Source: Argyresthia goedartella
Taxonomy: Eukaryota; Arthropoda; Insecta; Lepidoptera; Argyresthiidae
Direction: 5' to 3'
Length of the DNA: 64,000 nt
Assembly: GCA_949825045.1 (NCBI GenBank)
Contig: OX463810.1
Coordinates: forward strand, 33,862,201 to 33,926,200
Part shown: positions 9,994-19,732 of the stretch, in pieces
How the letters are laid out: each line of letters begins with the position of its first letter
How positions within the stretch are numbered: the first letter of the stretch is position 1
Made by a program: the position numbers and the translations under genes
Notes under the pieces: model-generated
What the model saw: the letters and a program-made list of their open reading frames with translations, nothing else
Told to the model about the DNA's origin: nothing
The model's database searches: none

Positions 9994-12306
9994 TTAGCAT
10001 TTTTGCAGGTTTTCCTCCACCTTCTCTCTGTAGCGCGCTGCAAACTCAGGCATGCTGTCCATCTTCTTGGTGACACCCACCAGCCGCTTCTGGGCGGCAG
10101 CGCGGCTGTCTGGCAGCACTGCTGCGTCGTCCCTCCACAGAAGGCCAGTCTCCCACCTGTCACCTACTAGTTTCGTCGTCTTTTCCATGATGGCGAGAGC
10201 CTTCAGATCCTCTCGCGACCGAGGAGTGTCAGGGAATGGTTTCGTCCCGAAACCGTCAGTCGAGAACGATCGCCTCACCATGTCATTCAGAGCGTCGCAT
10301 GGGCACAGGTGGTAAATAGTCGCGTCCGTCGGTGTCAATGGCGACAGTTTACCGTGCACGATGTTCCCCAAGCTTGTCTCCGACACAATCGGTCCGGTCG
10401 GTCCTACATGAGCACGTCTGGTCACGATTAGGTCAATGTTGTCGGATTCTATAAGTATTTGCGGTCGCTCGTTGAAGGTCAGTCTGTCGATGTGTTGTAG
10501 GAGGTCAGTCAGGTGTGGGAAGTCGTTCAGTAGTCCATTAATATTTACATTATGTACAGGCAAGTATAAATTATTTACAGATCTCATATTATACAAAACG
10601 AAGCGCTCTTCTTTAGCTCGGCCACGAACGGTGATGTTGACCCTCTTGGAGTTCGGCTCGCTCGTCCTCATTCCGGTGGCCCCTCGTAATTGCAGCGTCG
10701 CGGTTGGTCCTGTGATACCGGCCCGCTCCAGTAGAGAGTCGTCAATCAGTGACACCGACGCTCCCTCGTCTAGTAGCGCTAGAGCCTCCACGTCCCCGCT
10801 CGGTCCAGAGATGACCACTGGTGCCACCTTTAGGAGAATAGTGGATGTCGCGTCGCCGCAATGGTTCACCGTCACCGCAGTCTGCGCCCGCTCGTTAGTC
10901 TCGTTGCGTGGCGCAGCGTGTAGCAGCGGGTGATGTAATCTGGTGCATTGCCCTTCGGAACACTTGGTCTTCCTCCTGCAGCTCTTAAGCTGGTGACTCA
11001 GCGAGAGGCAGCAGAAGCACAGCTTTCTCTCGGTCACCAATTTCCAGCGATCGTCTATGGAAAGGCGTTTAAATTCAGAGCAGTTGTTCAGGGCGTGTTC
11101 GTGTTGACACAGTGCGCAGGTGGTTCGCGTTGGGGCTGTCGTCATTGAGGTGGTGGGTGTGGTGGCATGTACGAACTTCTTCTCCTGCTTTGTGTGTTGA
11201 TGGTGTTGTCGGTCAGCAGTAGGCAGCGGTGCAATAGTCGTCGCGGCATTTGCTACCATCATCAACCACTCTGACACGTCGTTGAGATTAATTTTGCTCT
11301 CACCTCTACTCGCTATAGAGAAACTCCACTGGTACTTCAGCGTCATCGGTAACTTGCCGATTATTTCTCGAATCAAGGTCGGGTTCGTCAGATGACCGAC
11401 CTCATTTGTCATTTTCATGGTCGCGACAATGTTTTGCACTATGGTCGCGTACTCTATGAGTAGATTGACGTCGTCTTGACGTATGTCACGAATGTTATGA
11501 ATTTTCAATAACATTACCTCAATCAACAGTTCCGGTCGTCCAAATCGCAGCCGTAATGTTTTTATGATGATTTCTAGGTTTGTTGCAGTGACGAGCAGGG
11601 CCGATACAGCTTCGCGGGCGTGCCCTTTAAGGCATTTTGCTAGCCGGGCGATGTTTTCGTCGTCGCTGTATCCGCATAGTCGGGTCGTCGTCACAAACTG
11701 TGCGTAGAATAAGGGCCACTCTTCGGGGTCTCCGCAGAACTGTGGTAGCTCCTTGATCGACGTCTGTCTTGCTAGGAACTTCGCCATATCACCGGTTTTC
11801 GTCATTTCGGGGTGGTCTCGGTGGTCTTTGGGTCGGGCTGCGTCGCAAGCCGCTGCTGTCACTGTGGGCATTTGGAGAATAGTCTTCATCGTCGGTCGCA
11901 TGTCGGTGACCGACGACGCTCGAGAGGACGCACGGCTGCGCCTTCCCTCGTCATCCAAAGCGGCCGTTTGCAGGGCTAGTCTCGTGGTAAGCAGCCGCCT
12001 CTTCACGTCCGAGGCTCGTCGTTGCTGCTCGGCTGCCGCTTTTGCCTTCGCTTTTGCCTTCGCTTCCTCCAGCTCAATGGCAGCCATTGCTTCCGAAGTC
12101 TCCAGCTCAAGGTCGAGAAGCTGTCTGCGTCTGGTGGTCGAGGCTACCGATACGGCGGATATCATCGACCTGAGGGAAATCGCGTCGTCATCACGGCCAC
12201 CCGCGGGCACCTCGTCAGCGGGCGTCTCATCAGCGGGCGACGTCGTCGTCGGCTCGTCTGGCCTGCTGGCCTCCATATTTTTTGCCTGGGAGCGGGTCAG
12301 CGGCAT
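9994..12306 (-). CDS. BEL/Pao Gag plus protease, first part of the polyprotein
   Basis: A 770-codon ORF starts at ATG 12306 with MPLTRSQAKNM, about 60 bp inside the LTR. An Ala/Glu/Lys-rich coiled-coil-like stretch lies near residues 70-100. A retrotransposon Gag domain follows at about 180-350 (LPQFCGDPEEWPLFYAQF). Two zinc knuckles follow: C397-x2-C-x3-H-x4-C409 and C430-x2-C-x4-H-x4-C443. An aspartic-protease-like segment (ALLDEGASVSLID) spans about 510-522, with DEG where retroviral proteases have DT/SG; I recall similar variants in BEL elements but cannot confirm that here. The ORF ends at TAA (9994-9996), and the reverse-transcriptase ORF continues in the same frame at the next codon. 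The stop therefore looks like a break inside one polyprotein rather than a gene boundary. Confidence 0.9.
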   Translation of the reverse strand: MPLTRSQAKNMEASRPDEPTTTSPADETPADEVPAGGRDDDAISLRSMISAVSVASTTRRRQLLDLELETSEAMAAIELEEAKAKAKAKAAAEQQRRASDVKRRLLTTRLALQTAALDDEGRRSRASSRASSVTDMRPTMKTILQMPTVTAAACDAARPKDHRDHPEMTKTGDMAKFLARQTSIKELPQFCGDPEEWPLFYAQFVTTTRLCGYSDDENIARLAKCLKGHAREAVSALLVTATNLEIIIKTLRLRFGRPELLIEVMLLKIHNIRDIRQDDVNLLIEYATIVQNIVATMKMTNEVGHLTNPTLIREIIGKLPMTLKYQWSFSIASRGESKINLNDVSEWLMMVANAATTIAPLPTADRQHHQHTKQEKKFVHATTPTTSMTTAPTRTTCALCQHEHALNNCSEFKRLSIDDRWKLVTERKLCFCCLSLSHQLKSCRRKTKCSEGQCTRLHHPLLHAAPRNETNERAQTAVTVNHCGDATSTILLKVAPVVISGPSGDVEALALLDEGASVSLIDDSLLERAGITGPTATLQLRGATGMRTSEPNSKRVNITVRGRAKEERFVLYNMRSVNNLYLPVHNVNINGLLNDFPHLTDLLQHIDRLTFNERPQILIESDNIDLIVTRRAHVGPTGPIVSETSLGNIVHGKLSPLTPTDATIYHLCPCDALNDMVRRSFSTDGFGTKPFPDTPRSREDLKALAIMEKTTKLVGDRWETGLLWRDDAAVLPDSRAAAQKRLVGVTKKMDSMPEFAARYREKVEENLQKC

Positions 12307-12344
12307 ACCTTTTGTCGTTACACTGGATCCACAGTGCTGGTCAG

Positions 12345-12364
12345 TTGTCTTCGAAGGACCACTT
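12345..12364 (-). other. Candidate tRNA primer-binding site of BEL/Pao element
   Basis: Directly inside the 5' LTR, after a 3-nt spacer, the minus strand reads TGGTCCTTCGAAG. It begins with the TGG expected to pair with a tRNA 3' CCA end. I did not identify the tRNA. Confidence 0.5.
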
Positions 12365-12552
12365 TGTTTGGTCTACCAAAGGTCTAGCAATAAAAGATTT
12401 GCTCCAGCTTTTTCGTCACCCTTTTATTTTTACGTCTTATAGCTCAGTTCCTTGCTCTATGGTTCTGTCCTGGCTTCCTTTTCTTTTTCCGTCATAACAT
12501 CTAGCCTCGCCGGCCAGCGAGCCAAGGAGGCTGCCGGCCTTACGCCACGACA
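12365..12552 (-). repeat. 5' LTR of BEL/Pao element
   Basis: 188 bp, TG...CA, matching the other LTR except at two positions (for example the plus-strand CAGTTCC/CAGTCCC and TTGCTC/TTACTC sites). It lies upstream of gag in the minus-strand reading and would carry the promoter. The outer edge abuts the ACCAT target duplication. Confidence 0.92.
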
Positions 12553-12757
12553 ACCATAATGTACAAAAAGTTGTTACATTATGACATTCAAATTTCGAAC
12601 GCCGACGCCCGCCTGCGTGCCGCCCCTAGTTTGTCTGTGAAGTTGGTACTACAGAACAAGCTAAACAACTGCAGAGCAATGATGAATGCCACAATGCCGG
12701 TCAAACATGCGGTTCCTGAACACATCAAAGAGAGTTTATGATATATGTGTAGATAAT
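12553..12757 (-). repeat. R460 copy A, central part
   Basis: Continuation of copy A beyond the BEL element, starting with the duplicated ACCAT. It contains the family core, including the short plus-strand ORF 12559-12741 (60 codons, containing YDIQISNADARLRAAPSL). It is interrupted at about 12757 by R460 copy B in opposite orientation and resumes at about 13228. Confidence 0.85.
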
Positions 12758-13228
12758 AGTAGTTTATGTGACTGCTGCATAATGGAGGGCATCAAAACTC
12801 GAGAGTGGGTTTATATCACTCGAGAGTTTTAATGCCTAATTATGTACAGTTACATACACTAGTTGATCTACACACATATCATAAGCTCTCTTTGATGTGT
12901 TCAGGAACCGCATGTTTGACCGGCATTGTGGTTCTGCAATTGTTTAGCTTGTTCTTTAGTACCTACCAACTTCACGCAGACGGGCGTCGGCGGCGTTCGA
13001 AATTTGAATGTCAGTACCAACTTCACAGACAAACTAGGGACGGCACGCGGGTGGGCGTCGGCGTTCGAAATTTGAATGTCATTATATGTAGAAAAACTAC
13101 ACATAATGACCATTATGTGTAGTTTTCCAGATACAAACGAGTTTTTACCAAGTAGTTTAACATAATGCTGATCGTAACGTGCGGTTTTTGAACGCAGTAA
13201 AGAGGGTTTATGATACGTGTGTAGATAA
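12758..13228 (+). repeat. R460 copy B, nested in copy A
   Basis: Complete copy starting AATAGTAGTTTATGTGACTG and ending GTGTAGATAAAA. It holds an internal partial tandem duplication: the block ending TTCGAAATTTGAATGTCA occurs at about 12960-13012 and again at about 13013-13082. The hairpin around 13090-13125 (ACTACACATAATGACC / mirrored) is well preserved. Its exact junctions with copy A are ambiguous by a few bases. Confidence 0.85.
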
Positions 13229-13366
13229 AATAGTTTATGTACATAATTAGGCATTCAAACTCTCGAGTGATATTATTATGAAACTCGCCTTTGGCTCGTT
13301 TCATAAACCCACTCTCGAGTATTAATGCCCTGCATTATGTAGCAGTCACATAAACTACTATTAAAT
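13228..13366 (-). repeat. R460 copy A, left-end part
   Basis: The remainder of copy A after copy B, with the CTCGAG-flanked hairpin (13258-13318) and the terminal GCAGTCACATAAACTACTA. Confidence 0.85.
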
Positions 13367-13821
13367 TCCGGAATGATGGATTGAAAAATATCCGTACGAG
13401 TTAAGCGAATAACCTAAAGCGAATATTAAAGCAGCCCTTGTGAATTAAATACACTTTGTATTTGCGTAAATATTCACGCCATGTTGCAGAAAAGGCAATG
13501 GTTATGAAAGTGACAGTACTTTCGATACATAGGCGAAGGGAACATTTTAGAGAAAATCTATCTTTAGAGAAGCTAACTCTTCGTCGTCTTTGTATCATGG
13601 ATTGGTCTAGGGATAGGGAAGAGTTTCCTTTTACTGTTAACTCAAAATCTTTTAGAACCTTACATTTTGAAGGAAGAATATGAAATGAATTATTTTCGCT
13701 AGGTAGGTACTTAAGTAATCTACAGAGCTTTTCAGGTTGGAGTGGTTGGACAGACGCTGCTCGTAACATTTTTCTACCGATATAAATAATATTTCGTTTA
13801 TTAGTAATAAATGTAGGTCGT

Positions 13822-13912
13822 TAATGCCTCCACCAAGGGGCACAGGCCTTTGCCCGGATACGAGTACGATTAAGCCATACTCCACCACGCTGGCTCAGTG
13901 CGGGCTGATGGT
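13822..13912 (+). repeat. REP-3 copy
   Basis: GCCTCCACCAAGGGGCACAG, then AGCCATACTCCACCACGCTGG and CTCAGTGCGGGCTGATGG. Two further copies are at 15268-15372 (minus) and 51905-52005 (plus). Widely seen style of lepidopteran repeat; class unknown. Confidence 0.7.
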
Positions 13913-15267
13913 TTACGACCACTACCACATAGCGATAGGATCCGGGAACTACAACTTAACGTATCATCTGAAACACTGAACGTCCGATAATTAATTATCT
14001 CACTGTCACAAGGTCTGGTTTCGAACCTGCATCTCCTGTGAGACAAGCAAGCGTGGAACCCATGAGACCACGGAGCTCATTTTGTTTATAAATCATTATT
14101 TAAAAAGGGGAAATAATAAACTACACATCATAAATACTGATTTGCACAGCAAATATACAGATTTTCATTTATCCTTCGTATTAGGTTGAATATGGAAGAA
14201 CAACAAAAATAATTAAAACATAAAAAGTGTTTTGCTGATCCTTTTGTGATGGGAAAATCAGTATTTTTGATGTGCGTTTATATACTAGCCTTTAAAAAGG
14301 AGAGATGTGTTTCGATAGCGCGTTGTGCAGTAATAACGAAGCGAAAAAGCAAAGGTTGCATGCATCTCAAGTGCTCGGAGCAGGCTCCAATATTTAAAAA
14401 ATACCGACTTGAAAGAGATAAATACTTAGGTATAAACATCTCCTATAATATCCCAAACTCTCTTCGATAAAAAAATCAACTCTTGCCTGCATATCCACCA
14501 AGAATACCGTATTCCCGATGGACCCAAAGCTGAACAAATATTAATAGACAGTACTGACTCTAAGTCGTAAAAAACCGGCTATATCCGGAAATCCTTACAA
14601 ATAACCGGCATTAACTACTCTCAGTGGGACTAGACTCGCACGAACACCCGGAAAACAATGGGAAACTCGAATCAAGTAAAGTAAATCTAAATTTAGAAAT
14701 AGGGGGATGAAGGAAAGCCTGGAACCGCTGGTAATCATCAGGGATTATGCCAAAAAAGTCTATAATTATGCTGAAACCTTCTAGCAAGGAAACAGGATGC
14801 GTGGCGTGGTCTCGGGTCGAAAATTACCGGTTGAATACCTACCGATTCCGCCTTGTTAAAAAGTACTTTTGACTTTATCTTTCTTTTGACCCTAGACCAA
14901 CGCCCGGTTTACTGGAAAAGCGATCAAATGTAACAGACTTATAGTCTCATTTCAGCCAATCAAGCTAAAAAAACATTTGATAACTCATTCAGAAACTGGT
15001 AGCCAGACTAGAGTATTGATATCTGCACGAGAACTGATTCTCAGATCACATTATAACAATCATAAAAAGAGCAGACTCGTTACCGTAATCAGCACTTTTT
15101 CTATTATTGATATCGCTAAATACTTAGTTTAAATGACGGAACAAGTGATCTTAGCTGATAAGTAACTGTAAGGTACTGCGAATTGAAAATAATTCAAGCT
15201 TTGAAACTCGTTGGTTTCAAAGTATACTAATAATAATTTCTAAGTCGACCTTCTGAAAGTCAGGTAG

Positions 15268-15372
15268 GCCACTAGCCCGACACCCCTCCACCAACCCGCG
15301 CTGAGCCAGCGTGGTGGAGTATGGCTCAATCTTACTCGAATCCGGGTAAAGCCCATGCCCCTCGGCGGGGTC
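15268..15372 (-). repeat. REP-3 copy
   Basis: Inverse of the REP-3 core: on plus CTGAGCCAGCGTGGTGGAGT, then ATGGCTCAATC, ending GCCCATGCCCCTCGGCGGGG. Confidence 0.7.
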
Positions 15373-15983
15373 TTTAAGACGCTGGGTAACGACAAGTTCG
15401 GGCAAATGCTAATCTTTGAAGCTCTATTCCTCCTAAAGGAGAATCTTCCCAAATACAAAAAATATTTAAGTTATGAAGTCATTTTTCCTTTTCTTCAATT
15501 TATATGTTATATGTATATATGTATATAAAAACAGCATATGTCAATGGGAAGGGAACTAAAAGCAAAATAAAAAAATAGATATAATTTTTAAACTAAAACT
15601 TGCTAAAACTTGATATAGTACTTGCGTCAGAAAATAGGTGTTCAAAATATATTAAAACTGTGGTTAGAAATGAAAAATAATGGTTTTGAAGAATTAAATA
15701 AAAACACACAATTTTCGCAGTGTTCTGCGGCAGCGACTGACCTAATAGCCATGTTGCTGTGTGAGCTGTTAAGAGCTTTATTTTAATACGGTTGTGACCA
15801 AATTTTCAACCACCACGAATCGAGTTGATAATTTTACCAAAAGACGAGCCTTAAATGGCTTCATTTACATTTTACCTGCAAGTTTTCTAGTATCCACTCA
15901 ACAGTGAGGGGCCCCTGTTGGCTTCCTGATTTTGAACCCTATAACTAGGCAACAAAGTTCAATCCAGCAAGAGATAAGGTACA

Positions 15984-16240
15984 TAATAATAATAATAAGA
16001 CCTTGGATATTTACACACATTGATCTAGCCCCAAACTAGGATTCCCTGTATCTTGGGCACTAGACAACGATATATATACTTATATAGATAAATATTATAC
16101 TTAGATAGATAAACAACCAACCATGCCTAGGGTACAAACATCCGTTCTCATCAAACAAATATTTGCCCCCACCGGGACTCGAACCCGGGACCCTTGGCTT
16201 CGTAGGCAGGGTCACTGCCGACTCGGCCAATCGGGTCGTC
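15984..16240 (-). mobile_element. SINE1 copy a
   Basis: Complete tRNA-derived SINE on the minus strand. The head contains GGCCGAGTCGGCAGTGACCC and the B-box GGTTCGAGTCC. The body matches the copies at 19.5, 40.8 and 41.8 kb, and the tail is an ATT repeat (plus 15984-15998). Confidence 0.87.
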
Positions 16241-16974
16241 ACTGTTGAGTGTGGATACTAATTGCATACAATATGCATGGTTTCTTCTGCTGGTACGGAA
16301 ATTGGAATCTGATAGAGACCATTTCGGGGTTTGATCCAAGCCCACTGCGGAGACATGCAAACGCCAACTTATCAAAACATTCACCAATCTAACTTTGTTG
16401 TACACTTACCTGACGTTATAAATTCAAAAGTTTATTCAAACTTGAAATTAGTTTGTAGATTATTTACAACAGTGTAATAGACTTCTGAACTCGAGATGCC
16501 TTATTAGTTATCTTATGCTTCAAAATGAAGGTAACGGGTTCAGGGAGGGTTCTGACTAAAATCTCACGTAAGTTTGAAAGGTTTTAAGAGTCATGGAAAA
16601 AAGATAAAGTGAATCACGTCCGTATTTTTGATTGGGTAAAAAAGTGCAAAATCTCTGAAGAAACTAACATTTGTGTAATATGGCTTTAAGCCATGTCAAA
16701 CGCCAACTTATCAAAACATTATCCAATCTAACTTTGTTGTACACTTACCTGACGCTATAAATTCAAAAGTTTATTCAAACTTGAAATTAGTTTGTAGATT
16801 ATTTACAACAGTGTAATAGAGTTCTGAACTCGAGATGCCTTATTTTATAAAGGGTTATTATATACATTCTGCTTAACATAAGTGGTGGACTATGAAATAA
16901 GCTACACCAATCAATCACTTTGTAAACTACATTTTGCGATCTAAAATCCAACCTATTGACTATTCACGCCTTGC
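16241..16974 (-). repeat. Repeat mosaic, inverted partner of 35451-35836
   Basis: Minus-strand match to the DNA between the LINE-B tail and SINE1 at 35.45-35.84 kb. Here it is enlarged: the block AAACGCCAACTTATCAAAAC ... GAACTCGAGATGCCTTATT occurs twice (about 16358-16505 and 16697-16848), separated by ~190 bp of unrelated sequence. Only the first copy is followed by the SINE1-proximal segment. Confidence 0.8.
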
Positions 16975-17335
16975 ACTTAAGGAGATAGCCCCACTCTTTT
17001 CTCTTTTAACAAAACGTATTAAAGAGCACTACCTCTCTCTTTCGTAAAAGTTATTGTATTTATATTATTATATGTAAAGTTTATGTAGTATATATCGGTA
17101 ATTATTTTGTATTTCCTATGTGTATTTTATAGGTATTTCATTTATTCCTAGGCATTTTAGTTATAGTAATTATTGTGCACTGCCTACCCTTCTATGATAC
17201 CAATTCATGGAATGCCTTGGTTTGCTGGAAGAAATCTCTTTTTAGAGATAACCTCGCCTTTGTACATGCATTTTCTTTTAATGTAACTTTTTAAATATTT
17301 GTGTGCAATAAATAATTATGAAATTATGAAAACAA
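16975..17335 (+). mobile_element. LINE-B-type 3' end fragment
   Basis: GATAGCCCCACTCTTTTCTC through GAGCACTACC matches the LINE-B C-terminal codons. The 3' UTR follows, with GGTTTGCTGGAAGAAATCTC, the hairpin ATCTCT-TTTT-AGAGAT (17234-17249) and an AATTATGA-type tail. An inverted, nearly identical copy is at 35168-35450. Confidence 0.8.
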
Positions 17336-18084
17336 AAATCACTATTAAAATTTAAAACCTATGTCAATCTCACGGTCTTCATTAATCCAACGAAACCTAA
17401 TTTGGTAAATCTGTCGAGCCGTTTGTGCTGTAGTTTTTTTTTATTTCATCCCAAAATCTGCGCCATTTTGAAAAAAAAGGAAAAACCGAATCAACAATAA
17501 AACTCCATAAACTTATCGAACATGCTCACAAAAATTCACGAGAATCGGTTGAGAAATGCGGCCTGTAGAGAAGAGCCGGACAGAAATCCATTTACTATCG
17601 TATTTTCGCCCAAGCTGAAACGGAGATGCTTCGATCGCTCGGTCAATAATTAGCTTTATGACTTTACTTCCTTCCTCTCTATGCTTGTTTAATTTGTCAC
17701 TGCTCGCATACAAAATTGGTGGAAAGTGTGAAAGTATCGCTCAGTCACGCTCCATACAAAAACACAATTAACTAACATGCAAATGATTTAATAACCACCT
17801 CTTTTAGTACTGTTTACAATACTTTGTTGTTTCGAGTATGCAACGTCCTAGTTATTAACTCTAGTGGTTCTGTGAGAAAAGTAGACCTCGAGATACATAC
17901 ATACTTAAACATATTGTCACGACTGACGGATAAAAGGCTTTATTATAATGCGATACAAGTTTATTTTGCGCAACAATTTAACGAAGAATGTCTAATTTTA
18001 AATTGAATTTTAGGTGCTTGAAATTGGTACAAGTTTTGGCGATTACACGAGTTTCCTTGGTCCTAGGAGGTCACATCTGGTGTC
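17336..18084. other. No supported gene
   Basis: 17470-17600 carries a repeat (CATGCTCACAAAAATTCACG, GAGAAATGCGGCCTG) that recurs at 18905-18965. Confidence 0.45.
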
Positions 18085-18087
18085 TAA

Positions 18088-18568
18088 CACCCATATTCTT
18101 AGTCGTTTCCTTAGAGCCCCCTCGACTCAAACTTAGCCAAGGCTTCCTTAAGGAACTTCTCAAAACCACCTTCAAAACGATATTCACAGTCGTAACCTCG
18201 ACCTTAGTTCGAGTTTCGTCATAACATTCCAATGGATTTGAAGCGTCGTCGCGTAAATAACGTCGATTCGGGTAGTCGTACGGATCATCAAAAACATGAT
18301 CAACAAACTCTTCAAAATAATCATAAAACATTTTTAAGAACAATAACGTTTAACCTTGGACGACGAAGTGCGTTGAAAGCATAGTTTACAATTTTGAGGA
18401 CGCCTTAGGCTGGTCGAGAGGTACCTTGAGTTTGACAGTTGATTCCTCGACTCGAGTAAGGGAATCGCTCAAGGCGAGGAGATATTTATCAATTAAGCAT
18501 ACAAATGTCCTCAAGTGAGGTCGAGTCGAGTCGAGGAAATCTCGAGGAAATGACTAAGAATATGGGTG
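18088..18568 (-). mobile_element. PIF/Harbinger deletion derivative
   Basis: 481 bp flanked by TAA on both sides (18085-18087, 18569-18571), the 3-bp target duplication typical of PIF/Harbinger. The terminal inverted repeats are CACCCATATTCTTAGTC and its inverse, followed by GTCGAGT-rich subterminal sequence. The inside encodes only the N-terminus of a transposase on the minus strand. Confidence 0.85.
18200..18343 (-). pseudogene. Harbinger transposase N-terminal remnant
   Basis: Reads FYDYFEEFVDHVFDDPYDYP, then RRYLRDDASNPLECYDE. The acidic start and the NPLE-x-YD motif are characteristic of the N-terminus of Harbinger (HARBI1-like) nucleases. The DDE core and most of the gene are deleted; the frame then runs into terminal-repeat sequence. 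Confidence 0.7.
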
Positions 18569-18571
18569 TAA

Positions 18572-19105
18572 GAGTTCGTGTCGTGAAGGCGGAGAAAACT
18601 GTGTAGTCTGGTTATAAAATGAAATAAAATCCTCTACAATACAATCCTCGTTTGCTGTAGCTAACTTAACTAACGTAACTTCCCCCTCTCCACTCCCCAT
18701 AAGACCCGCGACCCCTGAAAGTTTATCGGATGAACAACTGCAATTATTTTAAATCAGATAACCCGATTGCATTTTCTTTCAATACCACATACAACCGTAT
18801 GAATGCACCTGGTTACTTACATGTAGACTGAAAGTAGGCCGCGGCAATAACTTCGTAACGCCATAAGTCCGCCATTTAAAAAAAAACTCACTCGAAAAAA
18901 AAAATACATAATTATCGAACCTGCTCACAAAATTTCACGAGAATCAGTTGAGAAATGCGACCTGGGGCCCAAGTCCGTTACACAATGACATCTCAATGAC
19001 AATTACATAACGATTATGGTCAAGTTTAGATATACAATATCTGACGATTTTGTAATCTCATTCCCTTTTTTGATTAACTAAATCACTATGTTTACCAATT
19101 AACTA
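18572..19105. other. No supported gene; repeat fragments
   Basis: REP-4-related piece at about 18778-18860 and the CCTGCTCACAAAATTTCACG repeat at 18905-18965. Confidence 0.45.
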
Positions 19106-19237
19106 ACGGCCTTACTTATAAAAAAGTAAATTCACTGTTTAGCTTAAGCAGTGTTTTGTTCTTTTCACACGTCGAATAAATGTCAAATGCCAAAGCAAGA
19201 CAAAACACTGAATTTACTTTTTTATAAGTAAGGCCGT
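19106..19237. mobile_element. Short TIR element M3 (132 bp)
   Basis: Perfect 29-bp inverted terminal repeats starting ACGGCCTTACTTATAAAAAA. A second inverted pair inside (CACTG... / ...CAGTGTTTTG) would extend the fold. Single copy in the window; target duplication not clear. Confidence 0.78.
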
Positions 19238-19481
19238 CAATTTTTACTATAAACGCCTATAAAAATATTATTGACCCGCCAGATATTGGATATCTTAAGT
19301 TGACCGTAATCGTCATGTAATTGTCATGGAGCTGTCAATGTGTACCGGAATTTGGCTCCTGTAGGCGAGAACTGTCAGACAGAAGGGCCTTTATGGGCAA
19401 TCTCGAAACTCGGTCAATTAACTATGTATAGGTATGAAAAAAAAATTGCCCCCACTAATATAATTAATACTAATATAATAA

Positions 19482-19732
19482 AAATAAATAATACCTTGGA
19501 CACTATTTACACACATTGATCTAGCCCCAAACTAAATTTCCCTGTATCTTGGGTACTAGACAACGATACACTTACTTATATAGAAAAATATTATACATAG
19601 ATAGATAAACAACCATGACTAGGGTACAAACATCCGTTCTCATCAAACAAATATTTGCCCCCACCGGGACTCGAACCCGGGATCCTTGGCTTCGTAGGCA
19701 GGGTCACCGCCGACTCGGTCATTCGGGTCGTC
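19482..19732 (-). mobile_element. SINE1 copy b
   Basis: Same organisation as copy a, with a few substitutions (for example ATCCTTGGC in place of ACCCTTGGC on plus). The head ends CGACGACCCGAATGACCGAG on the minus strand. Confidence 0.85.

Larger units (their letters stand above)
5852..12552 (-). mobile_element. BEL/Pao-type LTR retrotransposon, full length but broken
   Basis: Two 188-bp direct LTRs (5852-6039 and 12365-12552) start TG and end CA and differ by eye at two positions. They flank a gag-pol region read on the minus strand. The 5-bp sequence ACCAT occurs immediately outside both ends (5847-5851 and 12553-12557), a target-site duplication of the size usual for BEL/Pao. Gag, zinc knuckles, protease, reverse transcriptase, RNase H and integrase follow in that order, which is the BEL/Pao order. 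There is no envelope gene. The coding region carries three in-frame stops (TAA 9994-9996, TGA 8968-8970, TAG 7489-7491), a frameshift near 7202-7217 and an 867-bp foreign insert (6259-7125). It therefore cannot encode an intact polyprotein. Its target was a copy of the R460 repeat. Confidence 0.93.
13367..15983. other. No supported gene; scattered repeats
   Basis: Holds two REP-3 copies and a tRNA-like SINE head on the minus strand at about 13990-14082 (B-box GGTTCGAAACC). A REP-5 end lies at 14157-14220. The rest is AT-rich with no exon-like segment. Confidence 0.45.

Noticed and set aside
11753..12442. 229-codon plus-strand ORF
   Set aside because: Antisense to BEL Gag; low-complexity Ser/Ala/Phe text mirrors the Gag coiled coil.
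16141..16240. tRNA gene (A-box and B-box present)
   Set aside because: Part of a repeated SINE1 with a long body and ATT tail. The same head occurs four times.
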